In this document: piece by piece, positions 44,201 through 51,752 of the stretch | Position numbering within the stretch: position 1 is the first letter of the stretch | How the letters are laid out: the number at the start of each line of letters is the position of its first letter | DNA from: Micromonospora cremea | GTDB lineage: Bacteria > Actinomycetota > Actinomycetes > Mycobacteriales > Micromonosporaceae | Assembly (NCBI RefSeq): GCF_900143515.1 | Contig: NZ_FSQT01000001.1 | Coordinates: forward strand, 2,046,001-2,110,000 | Length of the DNA stretch: 64,000 nt | Direction: 5' to 3' | The notes under the pieces: generated by a model | What the model saw: the letters and a program-made list of their open reading frames with translations, nothing else | What the model was told of the DNA's origin: nothing | Database searches by the model: none | Position numbers and translations under genes: made by a program

Positions 44201-44304
44201 GCCGACGCCGGTCCCGCGACACCGGTCGCGCCGATGACCACGGCGAAGACCAGGGTTGGTATCGCTAATCTTCGCAGCTTGATTCCGCTCGTGCTGGTTG
44301 CCAC
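41227..44304 (-). CDS. Secreted subtilisin-like serine protease (S8)
   Basis: A 1025-aa precursor. Signal peptide (LAIPTLVFAVVIGATGVAGP, cleavage near residue 36), I9 propeptide with ATIDENGSGQYIVELAEDPL and the QLTAKQAITLRADKRVRAVT end, then the S8 catalytic domain. The triad is D241 (VVGVLDTGIWPES), H311 (GHGTHTASTAAG) and S630 (YSGTSMASPYVAGAAAVLRA), with oxyanion N414. A PA-domain insert lies between (about 450-560). A C-terminal fibronectin-like region (VTLTRTLTNVGEARETYRSSV) and a final beta-domain follow. A Pro/Thr linker (PPTATPTTSTAGTPTATTPG) separates propeptide and protease. GTG 44304 has AGAGGAG five bases upstream. A CebR-like box lies 58 bp upstream. Confidence 0.92.
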   Translation of the reverse strand: MATSTSGIKLRRLAIPTLVFAVVIGATGVAGPASAAPVGPSGNGGAVSYFAPGDDKRVTLTDGADRRPDGKTSASQRATIDENGSGQYIVELAEDPLTSYAGGVSGLARTRPEAGHRLDVTSAPSRAYRAHLDAQRSAVAAAAGIQVNAMYTTAFNGFSAQLTAKQAITLRADKRVRAVTASRALGTRTTPPTATPTTSTAGTPTATTPGELDQPAASGPAGTPVKPGPGTGAGTVVGVLDTGIWPESASFAKRMPAPASWHGTCQTGVSFVAEHCNGKIVGARYFADSWLANGGSLPEGEVLSARDMNGHGTHTASTAAGLPMSNVTIDGRGFGPISGVAPDAQIAVYKVLWAGMGYDADIIAGIDAAVADGVQVLNFSIGSDLGDWEANTPIGIAFLNATLAGVFVAASAGNTGIVSGAISNAAPWVTTVGAAVTNLDEATVKLGDGTKLVGGSLDALPGGDSRPMVFGEQAGSPDLGAVYCEPGSLDPAKITGKVVACALSDTFGSAAEVKAKGGAAMVSFDPVGNYRINSIYNFPVVYLPTEKQAGTLFNYLMRHPTDAKVSLRLGGDGSSVPGVPSVADFSSTGPDKVATGILKPDLVAPGSNIIAAVAPPGNFGRQYDAYSGTSMASPYVAGAAAVLRAAHPNWSPGAVASALRTTATDTVGTSSALDQGSGFINLAGATDPGLVIEPTAADLIEFSETAQPDGKGLNLPAISLREYDGTRPVTLTRTLTNVGEARETYRSSVSGLNGMQVTVTPASVTLEPGRSATVTITLRRGSAPWDRYVTGSIAWRGKAHSARIPVAARPWGITPRPYGDDGEEFGRMTNGASGSIQPGFTGPLAARSTGYTPMQRTSYSMPAGVYGGVFDPGAAGVKKFDFTVPANTAGIIVEANTDDPNTNLDLYLYKGDTLIYSSDRFWTSAEQAYKFLPEPGRYTAYVFAQLPGGPVVDFQLGHAIIGRNAKYSGATLTLPSTVERGTTQGFTLKPNKPLPEGDFWAYTELNTNGTVIPGNLVYTQQSSWQ

Positions 44305-44361
44305 GAGACTCCTCTCGATTGCTCCCTTGGGGAGCTGTCCTGATCGATCGCGACCCGCCTA

Positions 44362-44375
44362 TGGGAGCGCTCCCC
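44362..44375. promoter_or_regulatory. CebR/LacI-type operator box
   Basis: TGGGAGCGCTCCCC matches 13 of 14 positions of the CebR (cellobiose repressor) consensus TGGGAGCGCTCCCA as I recall it for Streptomyces. The central GGGAGCGCTCCC is a perfect 12-bp palindrome. A second, related inverted repeat GCTCCC-N3-GGGAGC lies at 44321-44335, inside the leader. Both precede the subtilisin gene on the minus strand. Confidence 0.7.
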
Positions 44376-44497
44376 ACCCAAGCCGTCGGCGGTTGATCGA
44401 CGGCTTCGCAGTGGTACGGATCGCTGATGCGTATAAGATCACATCGCGTCAGCCGCACGTCAGAGCCGCACCCGGGACATCGGTCCGGCAACCGCCG

Positions 44498-45586
44498 CTA
44501 GTGTCCTGAGTCGTTAATTCGCCGGCAGTACGTGGCGAGGCTGTTGAGGATGTCGTCGGCGGTTCTGGTCCACACGAAGGGCTTCGGGTCGGCGTTCCAC
44601 GCGTCGATCCAGGTGCGGACGTCCGCTTCGAGTTCGGCGAGGCTGCGGTGGCTTGACCTGCGGAGCTTGCGGTCGGTCAGTTCGGCGAACCAGCGCTCGA
44701 CGAGGTTGAGCCAGGACGCCGAGGTCGGCGTGAAGTGCAGGTGGAACCGGGGATGCGCGGCCAGCCACCGCTGCACCGCGGGCGTCTTGTGGGTGGCGTA
44801 ATTGTCCAGGACCAGGTGCAGATCCAACTCTGCGGGCGTGTTCGCGTCGACGACCTTCAGGAACTTGAGGAACTCCTGATGGCGGTGCTTGCGGTGGACC
44901 TGCCCGATGACCGTGCCGGTCGCCGGGTCGAACGCGGCGAACAGGCTGGCCACACCGTGGCGGACGTAGTCGTGGGTCTGCCGGGCGGGGACCGTGGGCA
45001 TCATCGGCAGCATCGGTCGGGTCCGTTCCAGGGCCTGCATCTGCGACTTCTCGTCCACGCACAGGACCATCGCCTTGACCGGCGGATCCAGGTACAGGCC
45101 CACCACGTCGCGGACCTTCTCTACGAACAACGGGTCAGCCGAGAGCTTCCACGTGTCCACCAGATGCGGCTTGAGGCCGAACGCCCGCCAGATCCGCGAC
45201 ACCGCGGTCTGCGACAGCCCGGTCTCCTTGGCCATCGACCGCGTCGACCAGTGACTGTCCTGGTTGGACGGCTGCTGCTCCAACGTGCGGACGATGACCT
45301 CCTCGACCCGGTCGTCGGTGATCCGACGGGGCGCCCCAGGTCGAGGCTCATCGGTCAACCCCTGCAACCGGCGGTCCAGGAACCGGCTACGCCACTTGCC
45401 CACCATGTCCCGCGAGACACCCAACCGCTCCGCGACATGCGTGTTGACCAGGCCATCGGCGCACAACAACACGATCTTCGACCGCAACGCCAACGCCTGC
45501 GATGACTTACCCCGCCGCGCCCACCGAGTCAAACACGCACGCTCGTCATCACTCAGTTCCACCACACCACGCGGACGACCAGCCAT
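44498..45586 (-). CDS. IS630-family transposase
   Basis: The 362-aa transposase has an N-terminal double helix-turn-helix (ALALRSKIVLLCADGLVNTH, VAERLGVSRDMVGKWRSRFL, then LSQTAVSRIWRAFGLKPH) and a DDE catalytic core: D in MVLCVDEKSQ, D in LHLVLDNYATHK, E in WLNLVERWFAELTDRKL. The gene fills the element. Its TAG stop uses the TA of the target duplication plus one flanking base (44498-44500), so the stop comes from host DNA. The ORF is intact. Confidence 0.93.
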   Translation of the reverse strand: MAGRPRGVVELSDDERACLTRWARRGKSSQALALRSKIVLLCADGLVNTHVAERLGVSRDMVGKWRSRFLDRRLQGLTDEPRPGAPRRITDDRVEEVIVRTLEQQPSNQDSHWSTRSMAKETGLSQTAVSRIWRAFGLKPHLVDTWKLSADPLFVEKVRDVVGLYLDPPVKAMVLCVDEKSQMQALERTRPMLPMMPTVPARQTHDYVRHGVASLFAAFDPATGTVIGQVHRKHRHQEFLKFLKVVDANTPAELDLHLVLDNYATHKTPAVQRWLAAHPRFHLHFTPTSASWLNLVERWFAELTDRKLRRSSHRSLAELEADVRTWIDAWNADPKPFVWTRTADDILNSLATYCRRINDSGH

Positions 45587-45630
45587 CCCGACAGCCTACT
45601 ATCTGCCGACGAATTAACGACTCAGGACAC
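44501..45630 (-). mobile_element. IS630-family insertion sequence, complete
   Basis: A 1130-bp element with perfect 21-bp terminal inverted repeats (44501-44521 and 45610-45630; extended to 28 bp with one mismatch). The TA dinucleotide is duplicated at 44499-44500 and 45631-45632, as expected for the IS630/Tc1 group. The target was CTAG. Intact ends and transposase suggest a recent and possibly active copy. Confidence 0.95.
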
Positions 45631-46793
45631 TAGGTCGCGTTTCCCAGCCGCCGCCAGAGCAGGGTGCACGCCCCGGCCAGGGCCAGACCGAGCAACGGAG
45701 CGACGCCCACCCCGGCGAGGGTGCAGGCGACCGCCAGCAGCGCCGGCGGCACCCAGCACCAGGCGGGCACGGTACGCGGCGCACGACCGCGCCGACGGGC
45801 GGCGGCTTCCGCGGCCATCGGCACCACCAGCACCGGCAGCGCGGCGGCCAGCAGGGTCAGCCAGGGCAGCACGAGGCGGTCGAAGCGCGCCACCGCCAGC
45901 ACCCCGCCGAACACCGCGATCGCGAGCATGGCCGCGCGGGCCGGGACCCGCGGCGCCAGGCCGCGCATCGCCAGCGCCCCGGAGTACGTGGTGGTCAGCG
46001 CGGCGGCGAACACCGCCACGGCGACGAACAGATTCGCGTACGCGGCCAGCCCCGACCCGGTGGCGAGCAGCGCGACCACGTCCGCGGAGCCGGTCCGCAA
46101 CCACAGGCCGGCGCCGGCGAGCACCCCGAGCAGCGCAGGCCCGATCAGCAGCCCCACGCACCAGGCCAGGTCCCGCCGACGGGCCAGACCGACGCTGAAG
46201 TCCGGCGCGCGCAGCGCGAAGACCGCCGCGTACCCGATCAACGCGGCGGCGTCGGCGAGCCCACCGGTGGCGACGCGGACCGGCGCGCCCGGCGGCGGCA
46301 GCACGGTCAGGCACCACCCGACCAGCACCACCGCGCTGAGCGTGGTGAGCACCGCGACCCGGTTGCCGAGCCGGGCCGGAGCCCAGGAGACGACGAGGAC
46401 CGCCACCTCCAGCAACGCCGGCCCGGCCCAGCCCGGAAGGTGCGTCAGCGCGGCCAGCGAGGCGCCACCGAGCCCGACGTTGAACCCGTTCCAGCCGACC
46501 ATCGACACGGTCAGCACGGCCGCCAGCAGCAGCCGCGAAGTCTTTCCCAGGTACGCGGGCAGCACCGCGGTAAGCGTTCCGCCGTCGCCGAGCGGCCGGC
46601 GCAGCCCGATCCGGCCCTGCCCCCAGAGCAACGCGGCCATCAGCACGCCGCCCACCAGCAGCCCGGCCACCGGGACCGCGCCGCCGTGCCTGGCCGCCAT
46701 CGCCGCGCCGAGTACCAGGGTGGCCGGCGCGGTGCCGATGCCCAGCCAGGCGCCGACCGCCGCGGGCCACCGCCGTTCGGGAGCCTCAGACAA
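45630..46793 (-). CDS. NCS1-type (purine/cytosine-like) permease
   Basis: A 387-aa permease with about twelve hydrophobic segments. The first helix region AAVGAWLGIGTAPATLVLGAAM and VSMVGWNGFNVGLGGASLAAL resemble NCS1 cytosine/purine/allantoin carriers (CytX/CodB-like). The start appears to be TTG 46793, overlapping the isomerase stop, so translation is coupled. Its own TAG stop (45630-45632) falls exactly on the insertion site of the IS630-type element and is kept by the duplicated TA. Distal gene of the LacI-controlled cluster; substrate unknown. Confidence 0.75.
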   Translation of the reverse strand: MSEAPERRWPAAVGAWLGIGTAPATLVLGAAMAARHGGAVPVAGLLVGGVLMAALLWGQGRIGLRRPLGDGGTLTAVLPAYLGKTSRLLLAAVLTVSMVGWNGFNVGLGGASLAALTHLPGWAGPALLEVAVLVVSWAPARLGNRVAVLTTLSAVVLVGWCLTVLPPPGAPVRVATGGLADAAALIGYAAVFALRAPDFSVGLARRRDLAWCVGLLIGPALLGVLAGAGLWLRTGSADVVALLATGSGLAAYANLFVAVAVFAAALTTTYSGALAMRGLAPRVPARAAMLAIAVFGGVLAVARFDRLVLPWLTLLAAALPVLVVPMAAEAAARRRGRAPRTVPAWCWVPPALLAVACTLAGVGVAPLLGLALAGACTLLWRRLGNAT

Positions 46794-47589
46794 CGTGGTG
46801 CAGGTAGCCGGCTATCGCGGCGTCCAGCACCTCCGCGCCCGGGCGCGCCCACACCTCGGCGGAGAAGACCTCCACCTCGATCGGGCCGAGGTAGCCGGCC
46901 GCGTCCACCGCCTCGCGCAGCCGGCGCAGCTCGATGCAGCCGTCGCCGGGCAGCGCCCGGCCGAGCAGCACCCCCTCCGGCAGCGGGGTCACCCAGTCGC
47001 AGACCTGGAAGGCGGCGATCCGCGAGCCGGCCCGCTCGATCTGCGCGTACACAGTGTCGTCCCACCAGACGTGGTACGCGTCCACGACCACGCCCACCAC
47101 CGCCGGATCGAAGCGCTCGGCGATGTCCAGCGCCTGGCCGAGGGTGGCGATCACGCAGCGGTCGGCGCAGAACATCGGGTGCAGCGGCTCGATGGCCAAC
47201 CGCACCCCGGCCGCCGTCGCGTGCGGGGCCAACTCGCCGATCGCGTCGGCGACCCGGCGCCGAGCGCCGTCGACGTCCCGGCTGCCCGCCGGCAGCCCGC
47301 CGGACACCAGCACCAGCTCGGGTGCGCCTAGGGCGGCGGCCTCCTCGATGGCCCGCAGGTTCTCCGCACGCCAGTCATCGGCCTGGAAGAAGCCGCCCCG
47401 GCACAGCGAGGTGACGGTGAGGCCGGCGTCGCGGACCAGCTTCGCCGAGCGGGCCAGCCCGTGCTCGGCCGCCGGCTCCCGCCACAGCCCGATGCCCGGC
47501 ACGCCGGCCGCCACGCAGCCGGCCACCACCTCGGGCAGCGGCCAGTGCTGGGCGGTGGCCTGGTTGAACGAGAAGCGCTCCAGACTCAT
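46786..47589 (-). CDS. Sugar-phosphate isomerase/epimerase-like TIM barrel
   Basis: A 267-aa AP-endonuclease-2-type TIM barrel, as in xylose isomerase-like and inosose enzymes. FNQATAQHWPLPEVVAGCVA, GVPGIGLWREPA and LGAPELVLVSGGLP are followed by metal-binding Glu in VRLAIEPLHPMF, Asp/His in GVVVDAYHVWWDD and Glu in IEVEVFSAEVW. All expected metal ligands are present. It overlaps both neighbours (ATGA with the DUF993 gene upstream), within the leftward catabolic operon. Acts probably on a keto- or aldo-sugar acid produced by the dehydrogenase. Confidence 0.87.
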   Translation of the reverse strand: MSLERFSFNQATAQHWPLPEVVAGCVAAGVPGIGLWREPAAEHGLARSAKLVRDAGLTVTSLCRGGFFQADDWRAENLRAIEEAAALGAPELVLVSGGLPAGSRDVDGARRRVADAIGELAPHATAAGVRLAIEPLHPMFCADRCVIATLGQALDIAERFDPAVVGVVVDAYHVWWDDTVYAQIERAGSRIAAFQVCDWVTPLPEGVLLGRALPGDGCIELRRLREAVDAAGYLGPIEVEVFSAEVWARPGAEVLDAAIAGYLHHVV

Positions 47590-48736
47590 TGGCCGACCCC
47601 GGCAACGGTGAACAGCGCCCGCGCTCGGGCGGCGGCCAGGTCGGCGTCGGGCAGCAGCCCGGCGGCGTCGGCCAGGGTGAGCAGGGTGGCCAGGTGCGCC
47701 GGGGACCGGCCGGACTGCGCGCCGCCGACCATGGTGAAGTGGCTCTGGTGCCCGGCCAGCCAGGCCAGGAACACGATCCCCGTCTTGTAGTGCCAGGTCG
47801 GCGCCGCGAACAGGTGCCGGGCCAGCGGCACGGTCGGCCCGAAGATCTCGTCGTACGCGGCCAGGTCGCCCCGGTCCAGGGCGGCCAACGCGGCGGCGGC
47901 GGCCGGCGCGATGGCCGCGAACACCCCGAGCAGCGCGTCGGAGTGGCCCACCTCGTCACCCCGGATCAGCTCCGGGTAGTGGAAGTCGTCGCCGGTGTAG
48001 AGCCGTACCCCGGCCGGCAGCCGGCGGCGCAGCGCGACCTCCCGCCCGGCGTCCAGCAGGGACACCTTGATCCCGTCCACCCTGGACTGGTGTGCCTTGA
48101 TCAGCTCGATCACCGTGTCGGCGGCCAGGTCCAGGTCGACCGCACCCCAGTAGCCCGTCAGCGCCGGGTCGAACATCAGGCCCAGCCAGTGCAGCACCAC
48201 CGGCTCCTCGGCGGCGGTCAGCAGGTCGTCGTACACCCGCAGATAGTCCTCCGGGCCGCGGGCCGCGGCGGCCAGGTGCCGGCTGCACATCAGCACCGGC
48301 CGCGCGCCGGCCGCCCGTACGTCGTCGAGCTGCTCCCGGTAGGCCGCGGTGACCTCGGCCAGGGTGGCCGGGCCGGTCGGCAGCTGGTCGGTGCCGACTC
48401 CGGCGACGATCCGTCCGCCCACCGCGCGGGCCTCGTCGGCACTGCGCCGGATCAGTTCCCGGGTGGCCGGGTAGTCCAGCCCCATCCCCCGCTGGGCGGT
48501 GTCCATCGCCTCGGCGACCCCCAACCCGTACGACCAGAGGTGCCGCCGGAAGGCCAGCGTGGTGTCCCAGTCCACTGCCGCCGGCGCGCCCGGCACGTTC
48601 TCCGCGCCGGGATCGGCCACCACGTGCGCGGCGGCGTACGCGATCCGGCTGGTCGCCGGGGCGGCTGGCCGGGGGAACCCGCTCCCCCGGCCAGCCGGTG
48701 CCGCCGCCCGCCGGGCAGCACCACCTCGGCAGTCAT
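47586..48736 (-). pseudogene. DUF993 aldolase-like protein with N-terminal frameshift
   Basis: From about 48690 down to 47586 one frame encodes the full DUF993 family body (IAYAAAHVVADPGAENVPG, LWSYGLGVAEAMDTAQRGMG, VLHWLGLMFDPALTGYWG, IKVSLLDAGREVALRRRLP, YTGDDFHYPELIRGDE), a TIM-barrel relative of dihydrodipicolinate synthase. The natural start, ATG 48736 (MTAEVVLPGGRRHRLAGG), overlaps the stop of the dehydrogenase gene but is in a different frame. The break lies in a perfect 13-bp hairpin (48663-48675 with 48684-48696) rich in G and C runs. This could be a sequencing error at the hairpin or a true mutation; GTG codons near 48623 could give a shortened product. Confidence 0.8.
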
Positions 48737-49884
48737 GAGTTCAGCTCCGGCACCTCGACGCGGACTCCCTCGCGGGCCGAGCGCAGCCCGAGTTCGGCGA
48801 GCTGCACGCCGCGCGCGCCGGCCAGGAAGTCCCAGCGGAACGGCTCACCGGCCACCACGTGCCGCAGGAACGCCTCCCACTGCACCTTGAAGCCGTTGTC
48901 GAACTCCTCGTTGTCGGGCACCTCGGTCCACTGCGCCCGGAAGTCCTCGGTGACCGGCAGGTCCGGGTTCCAGACCGGCTTCGGCGTGACCGCCCGATGC
49001 TGCGCCCGGCAGCGGCGCAGACCCGCCACGGCGCTGCCCTCAGTGCCGTCGACCTGGAACTCCACCAGCTCGTCGCGGAACACCCGCACGCACCAGGACG
49101 AGTTGAGCTGAGCGATCACCCCGCCGTCGAGCTCGAAGATGCCGTACGCGGCGTCGTCGGCGGTGGCGGGGTAGGTGCGGCCGTCCTCGTCGACCCGCTC
49201 GGGAACGTGGGTGGCGGTCACGCAGGAGACGGCGGCCACCCGGCCGAACAGCTCCTCCAGCACGTAGTGCCAGTGCGGGAACATGTCGACCACGATGCCG
49301 CCGCCGTCCTCGGCCCGGTAGTTCCAGGACGGACGCTGGGCCGGCTGCCAGTCGCCCTCGAAGACCCAGTAGCCGAACTCGCCGCGCACCGAGAGGATCC
49401 GGCCGAAGAAGCCGCCGTCGATGAGCCGCTTGAGCTTGCGCAGCCCCGGCAGGAAGAGCTTGTCCTGCACCACGCCGGTGCGTACCCCGGCGGCGTCGGC
49501 GGCCCGGGCCAGGTCGAGCGCGGCGGCGGTGTCCTCGGCCAGGGGCTTCTCCGTGTAGATGTGCTTGCCGGCCTCGATCGCCTGCCGGATCGCCTTCTCC
49601 CGCTGCTGGGTGACCTGGGCGTCGAAGTAGATCTCGACGTCGTCACGGGCCAGCGCCGAGGTGAGGTCGGTGGTCCAGTCGGTCAGCCCGTGTCGCTCGG
49701 CGAGCTCGCGGAGTTTCGTCTCGTTGCGTCCGACCAGGACCGGTTCCGGCCAGATGGTCGTGCCGTCGGCCAACGTCACCCCGCCGGACTCGCGGATGGC
49801 CAGCAGCGAGCGGACGAGGTGCTGCCGGTAGCCCATCCTCCCGGTCACGCCGTTGACGATGATGCCGATCGACCTGCGGGTCAT
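48733..49884 (-). CDS. Gfo/Idh/MocA-family dehydrogenase
   Basis: The 383-aa NAD(P)-dependent oxidoreductase begins SIGIIVNGVTGRMGYRQHLV (Rossmann loop). It has VEIYFDAQVTQQREKAIRQA, the conserved GKHIYTEKPLAED motif, and the C-terminal alpha/beta domain with GGGIVVDMFPHWHYVLEELFG holding the catalytic His region. It would oxidise a sugar or inositol-like substrate. ATG 49884 has AAGGA six bases upstream. The stop overlaps the DUF993 start. Central enzyme of the LacI cluster. Confidence 0.9.
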   Translation of the reverse strand: MTRRSIGIIVNGVTGRMGYRQHLVRSLLAIRESGGVTLADGTTIWPEPVLVGRNETKLRELAERHGLTDWTTDLTSALARDDVEIYFDAQVTQQREKAIRQAIEAGKHIYTEKPLAEDTAAALDLARAADAAGVRTGVVQDKLFLPGLRKLKRLIDGGFFGRILSVRGEFGYWVFEGDWQPAQRPSWNYRAEDGGGIVVDMFPHWHYVLEELFGRVAAVSCVTATHVPERVDEDGRTYPATADDAAYGIFELDGGVIAQLNSSWCVRVFRDELVEFQVDGTEGSAVAGLRRCRAQHRAVTPKPVWNPDLPVTEDFRAQWTEVPDNEEFDNGFKVQWEAFLRHVVAGEPFRWDFLAGARGVQLAELGLRSAREGVRVEVPELNS

Positions 49885-49922
49885 GATGTTCCTTCCGTCG
49901 TGCTGGTCGTGCCGATGCGGGC

Positions 49923-50717
49923 TCAGTGGTTGGCGGCCGCGCTGCCGAGCAACCCGCGCAGGTCGGTGGCGAGCCGGTCGAAGCGGGGATCCGACATCAC
50001 CTGCGCGTAGTCGCGGTGCGCCGGCAGGTCGACTGGAAAGGTGCGGATGATCCGGCCAGGCCGGGCACTCATCACCACGACCCGGGTGCCGAGGAAGACC
50101 GCCTCGGCGATGGAGTGGGTCACCAGCACCACCGTGGTGCCGGTCTCCCGCCAGATCCGGTGCAGCTCGGCGTTCATCTGCTCCCGGGTCAGCGCGTCCA
50201 GGGCACCGAACGGCTCGTCCATGAGCAGCACCGGCGGGGAGTGCAGCAGCGCGCGGCAGAGCGCCACCCGCTGCTGCATACCGCCGGACAGCTCGTGCGG
50301 CAGCGCCTTCTCGAAGCCGGTCAGGCCGGTCATCTCGATCAGCTCGTCCGTCCGGCGGGCCGCCTGCGCCCGGTCCATGCCGCGCATCTCGGCCTGGAGC
50401 AGGATGTTCGCCCGCGCGCCGCGCCACTCCAGCAGCGCGGCCTTCTGAAAGACGAAGCCGATCTCCTTCTGCGGGCCGCGCACCGGGCGGTCCAGCAGCG
50501 ACACGTCGCCGCTGGTCGGCCGGACCAGCCCGGCGATGATCTTCAGCAGCGTGGACTTGCCGCAGCCGGACGGACCGACGATGGTGACGAACTCCCCCGG
50601 CTGGATGTCCAGCGACACGTCGTCCAGCGCGGTGGTCTGCGACCGTCGGGAGCTGAACCGGACGGTCAGCCCGGACATCCCGATGGCGGTGCCGGCCTGC
50701 GCCGGCGCGGCGGTCAC
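49923..50717 (-). CDS. Nitrate/taurine/pyrimidine-type ABC ATPase
   Basis: The 264-aa ATPase is of the SsuB/TauB/ThiZ group: Walker A VGPSGCGKSTLLKIIAG, Q-loop GFVFQKAALLEW, signature HELSGGMQQRVALCRAL, Walker B LLMDEPFGALDALTREQM and VLVTHSIAEAVFLGTRVVVM. It pairs with the adjacent NMT1-like receptor and permease. GTG 50717 lies five bases after the receptor stop. The family's substrates range from sulfonates to thiamin precursors. Confidence 0.92.
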   Translation of the reverse strand: MTAAPAQAGTAIGMSGLTVRFSSRRSQTTALDDVSLDIQPGEFVTIVGPSGCGKSTLLKIIAGLVRPTSGDVSLLDRPVRGPQKEIGFVFQKAALLEWRGARANILLQAEMRGMDRAQAARRTDELIEMTGLTGFEKALPHELSGGMQQRVALCRALLHSPPVLLMDEPFGALDALTREQMNAELHRIWRETGTTVVLVTHSIAEAVFLGTRVVVMSARPGRIIRTFPVDLPAHRDYAQVMSDPRFDRLATDLRGLLGSAAANH

Positions 50718-50721
50718 CCGG

Positions 50722-51729
50722 TCACCCCTGGGCCGCGTAGGAGGCGTCCCAGTACGCGTTGGGCGCGCCCGGGTCCTTCAGCTCCGCGTAGCGGGACATC
50801 AGGTCGATGGTCTCGGTCCACTGGGCCTCGGTGTTCACCCCGGGCGGGCCGTCGGCGCCGATCAGCGGCAGGTTGAGGGTGAGCTGCTTGGTGAGCACCT
50901 CGGGTGCCGGCTCGTTCTCGGCGAGCGCGCTCATGGCGCTCACCGCGCCGGCCGGATCGCGCGCGGCCTCGGCCCAGGACTTCTGCGTTGCCCGGACGAA
51001 CTTGCGGGCCAACTCCGGGTCCTTTTCCAGGGTCTGGGTGTTGGCGATCAGACCGGTGCCGAGCAGGTTCATCCCGTAGTCGGCGAAGAGCAGCACGTCG
51101 ACCTTCTTGCCGGTCTTGCTCTCGATGGTGGGCGCCTGGTCGTGGAAGAAGCCCATGATGGCGTCGACCCGGCCCTCGGCCAGCGCGGCGATCTTGCCGG
51201 CGGCGTCCACGTTGACCACCTTGACGTCGTCCTTCTTGAGGCCGTTCTTCTCCAGCCAGGCCGGGAAGGTCGCGTAGAGCGCGTCACCGGGGGTGCCGCC
51301 GACGGTCTTGCCCTTGAGGTCCGCCGGGGTCTTGATGTTCTCCTCGGTGAAGAACTCCACCGAGGAGGGGCCCTTCTCCAGGTACGCGCCGAGGCTGCGC
51401 ACCGGCATCCCGCTGGCCACGGACTTGAGCAGCACCGGGCTGTCCGCCCAGCCGAAGTCGGTCTGCTTCTGGGCGACCTGCTTGACCGTGTTGCCGGAGC
51501 CGTTGCCCGGCAGGATCTTCAGGTCGATGCCCTCGGCGGAGTAGTAGCCCTTCTGGAGCCCGTAGTAGAACGGGGCGTGCTCGCCGTAGGGCACCCAGTT
51601 GAGGGTGAGGGTGACCTGCTTGCTGCCGTCGGCGCCGGTGCCGCCGTCGGAGGAGTCGTCCCCGCCGCAGCCGGTGGCGGCGAACAGCAGGGCGGCGGTG
51701 GCCAGGATGGTGGTGGCGGTGCGTTTCAT
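50722..51729 (-). CDS. NMT1/THI5-like substrate-binding lipoprotein
   Basis: The 335-aa receptor has a lipoprotein signal (TILATAALLFAATGCGGDD, lipobox AATGC). The NMT1 core follows: VTLTLNWVPYGEHAPFYYGL, QKGYYSAEGIDLKILPGNGS, TDFGWADSPVLLKSVASGMP and KGKTVGGTPGDALYATFPAW. The WVPYGEHAP start resembles receptors for pyrimidine, riboflavin or aromatic precursors rather than sulfonate. It captures the substrate outside the cell for the adjacent permease. Substrate not determined. Confidence 0.9.
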   Translation of the reverse strand: MKRTATTILATAALLFAATGCGGDDSSDGGTGADGSKQVTLTLNWVPYGEHAPFYYGLQKGYYSAEGIDLKILPGNGSGNTVKQVAQKQTDFGWADSPVLLKSVASGMPVRSLGAYLEKGPSSVEFFTEENIKTPADLKGKTVGGTPGDALYATFPAWLEKNGLKKDDVKVVNVDAAGKIAALAEGRVDAIMGFFHDQAPTIESKTGKKVDVLLFADYGMNLLGTGLIANTQTLEKDPELARKFVRATQKSWAEAARDPAGAVSAMSALAENEPAPEVLTKQLTLNLPLIGADGPPGVNTEAQWTETIDLMSRYAELKDPGAPNAYWDASYAAQG

Positions 51730-51752
51730 CGGTGCCTCCGTGATGGGGTCGG

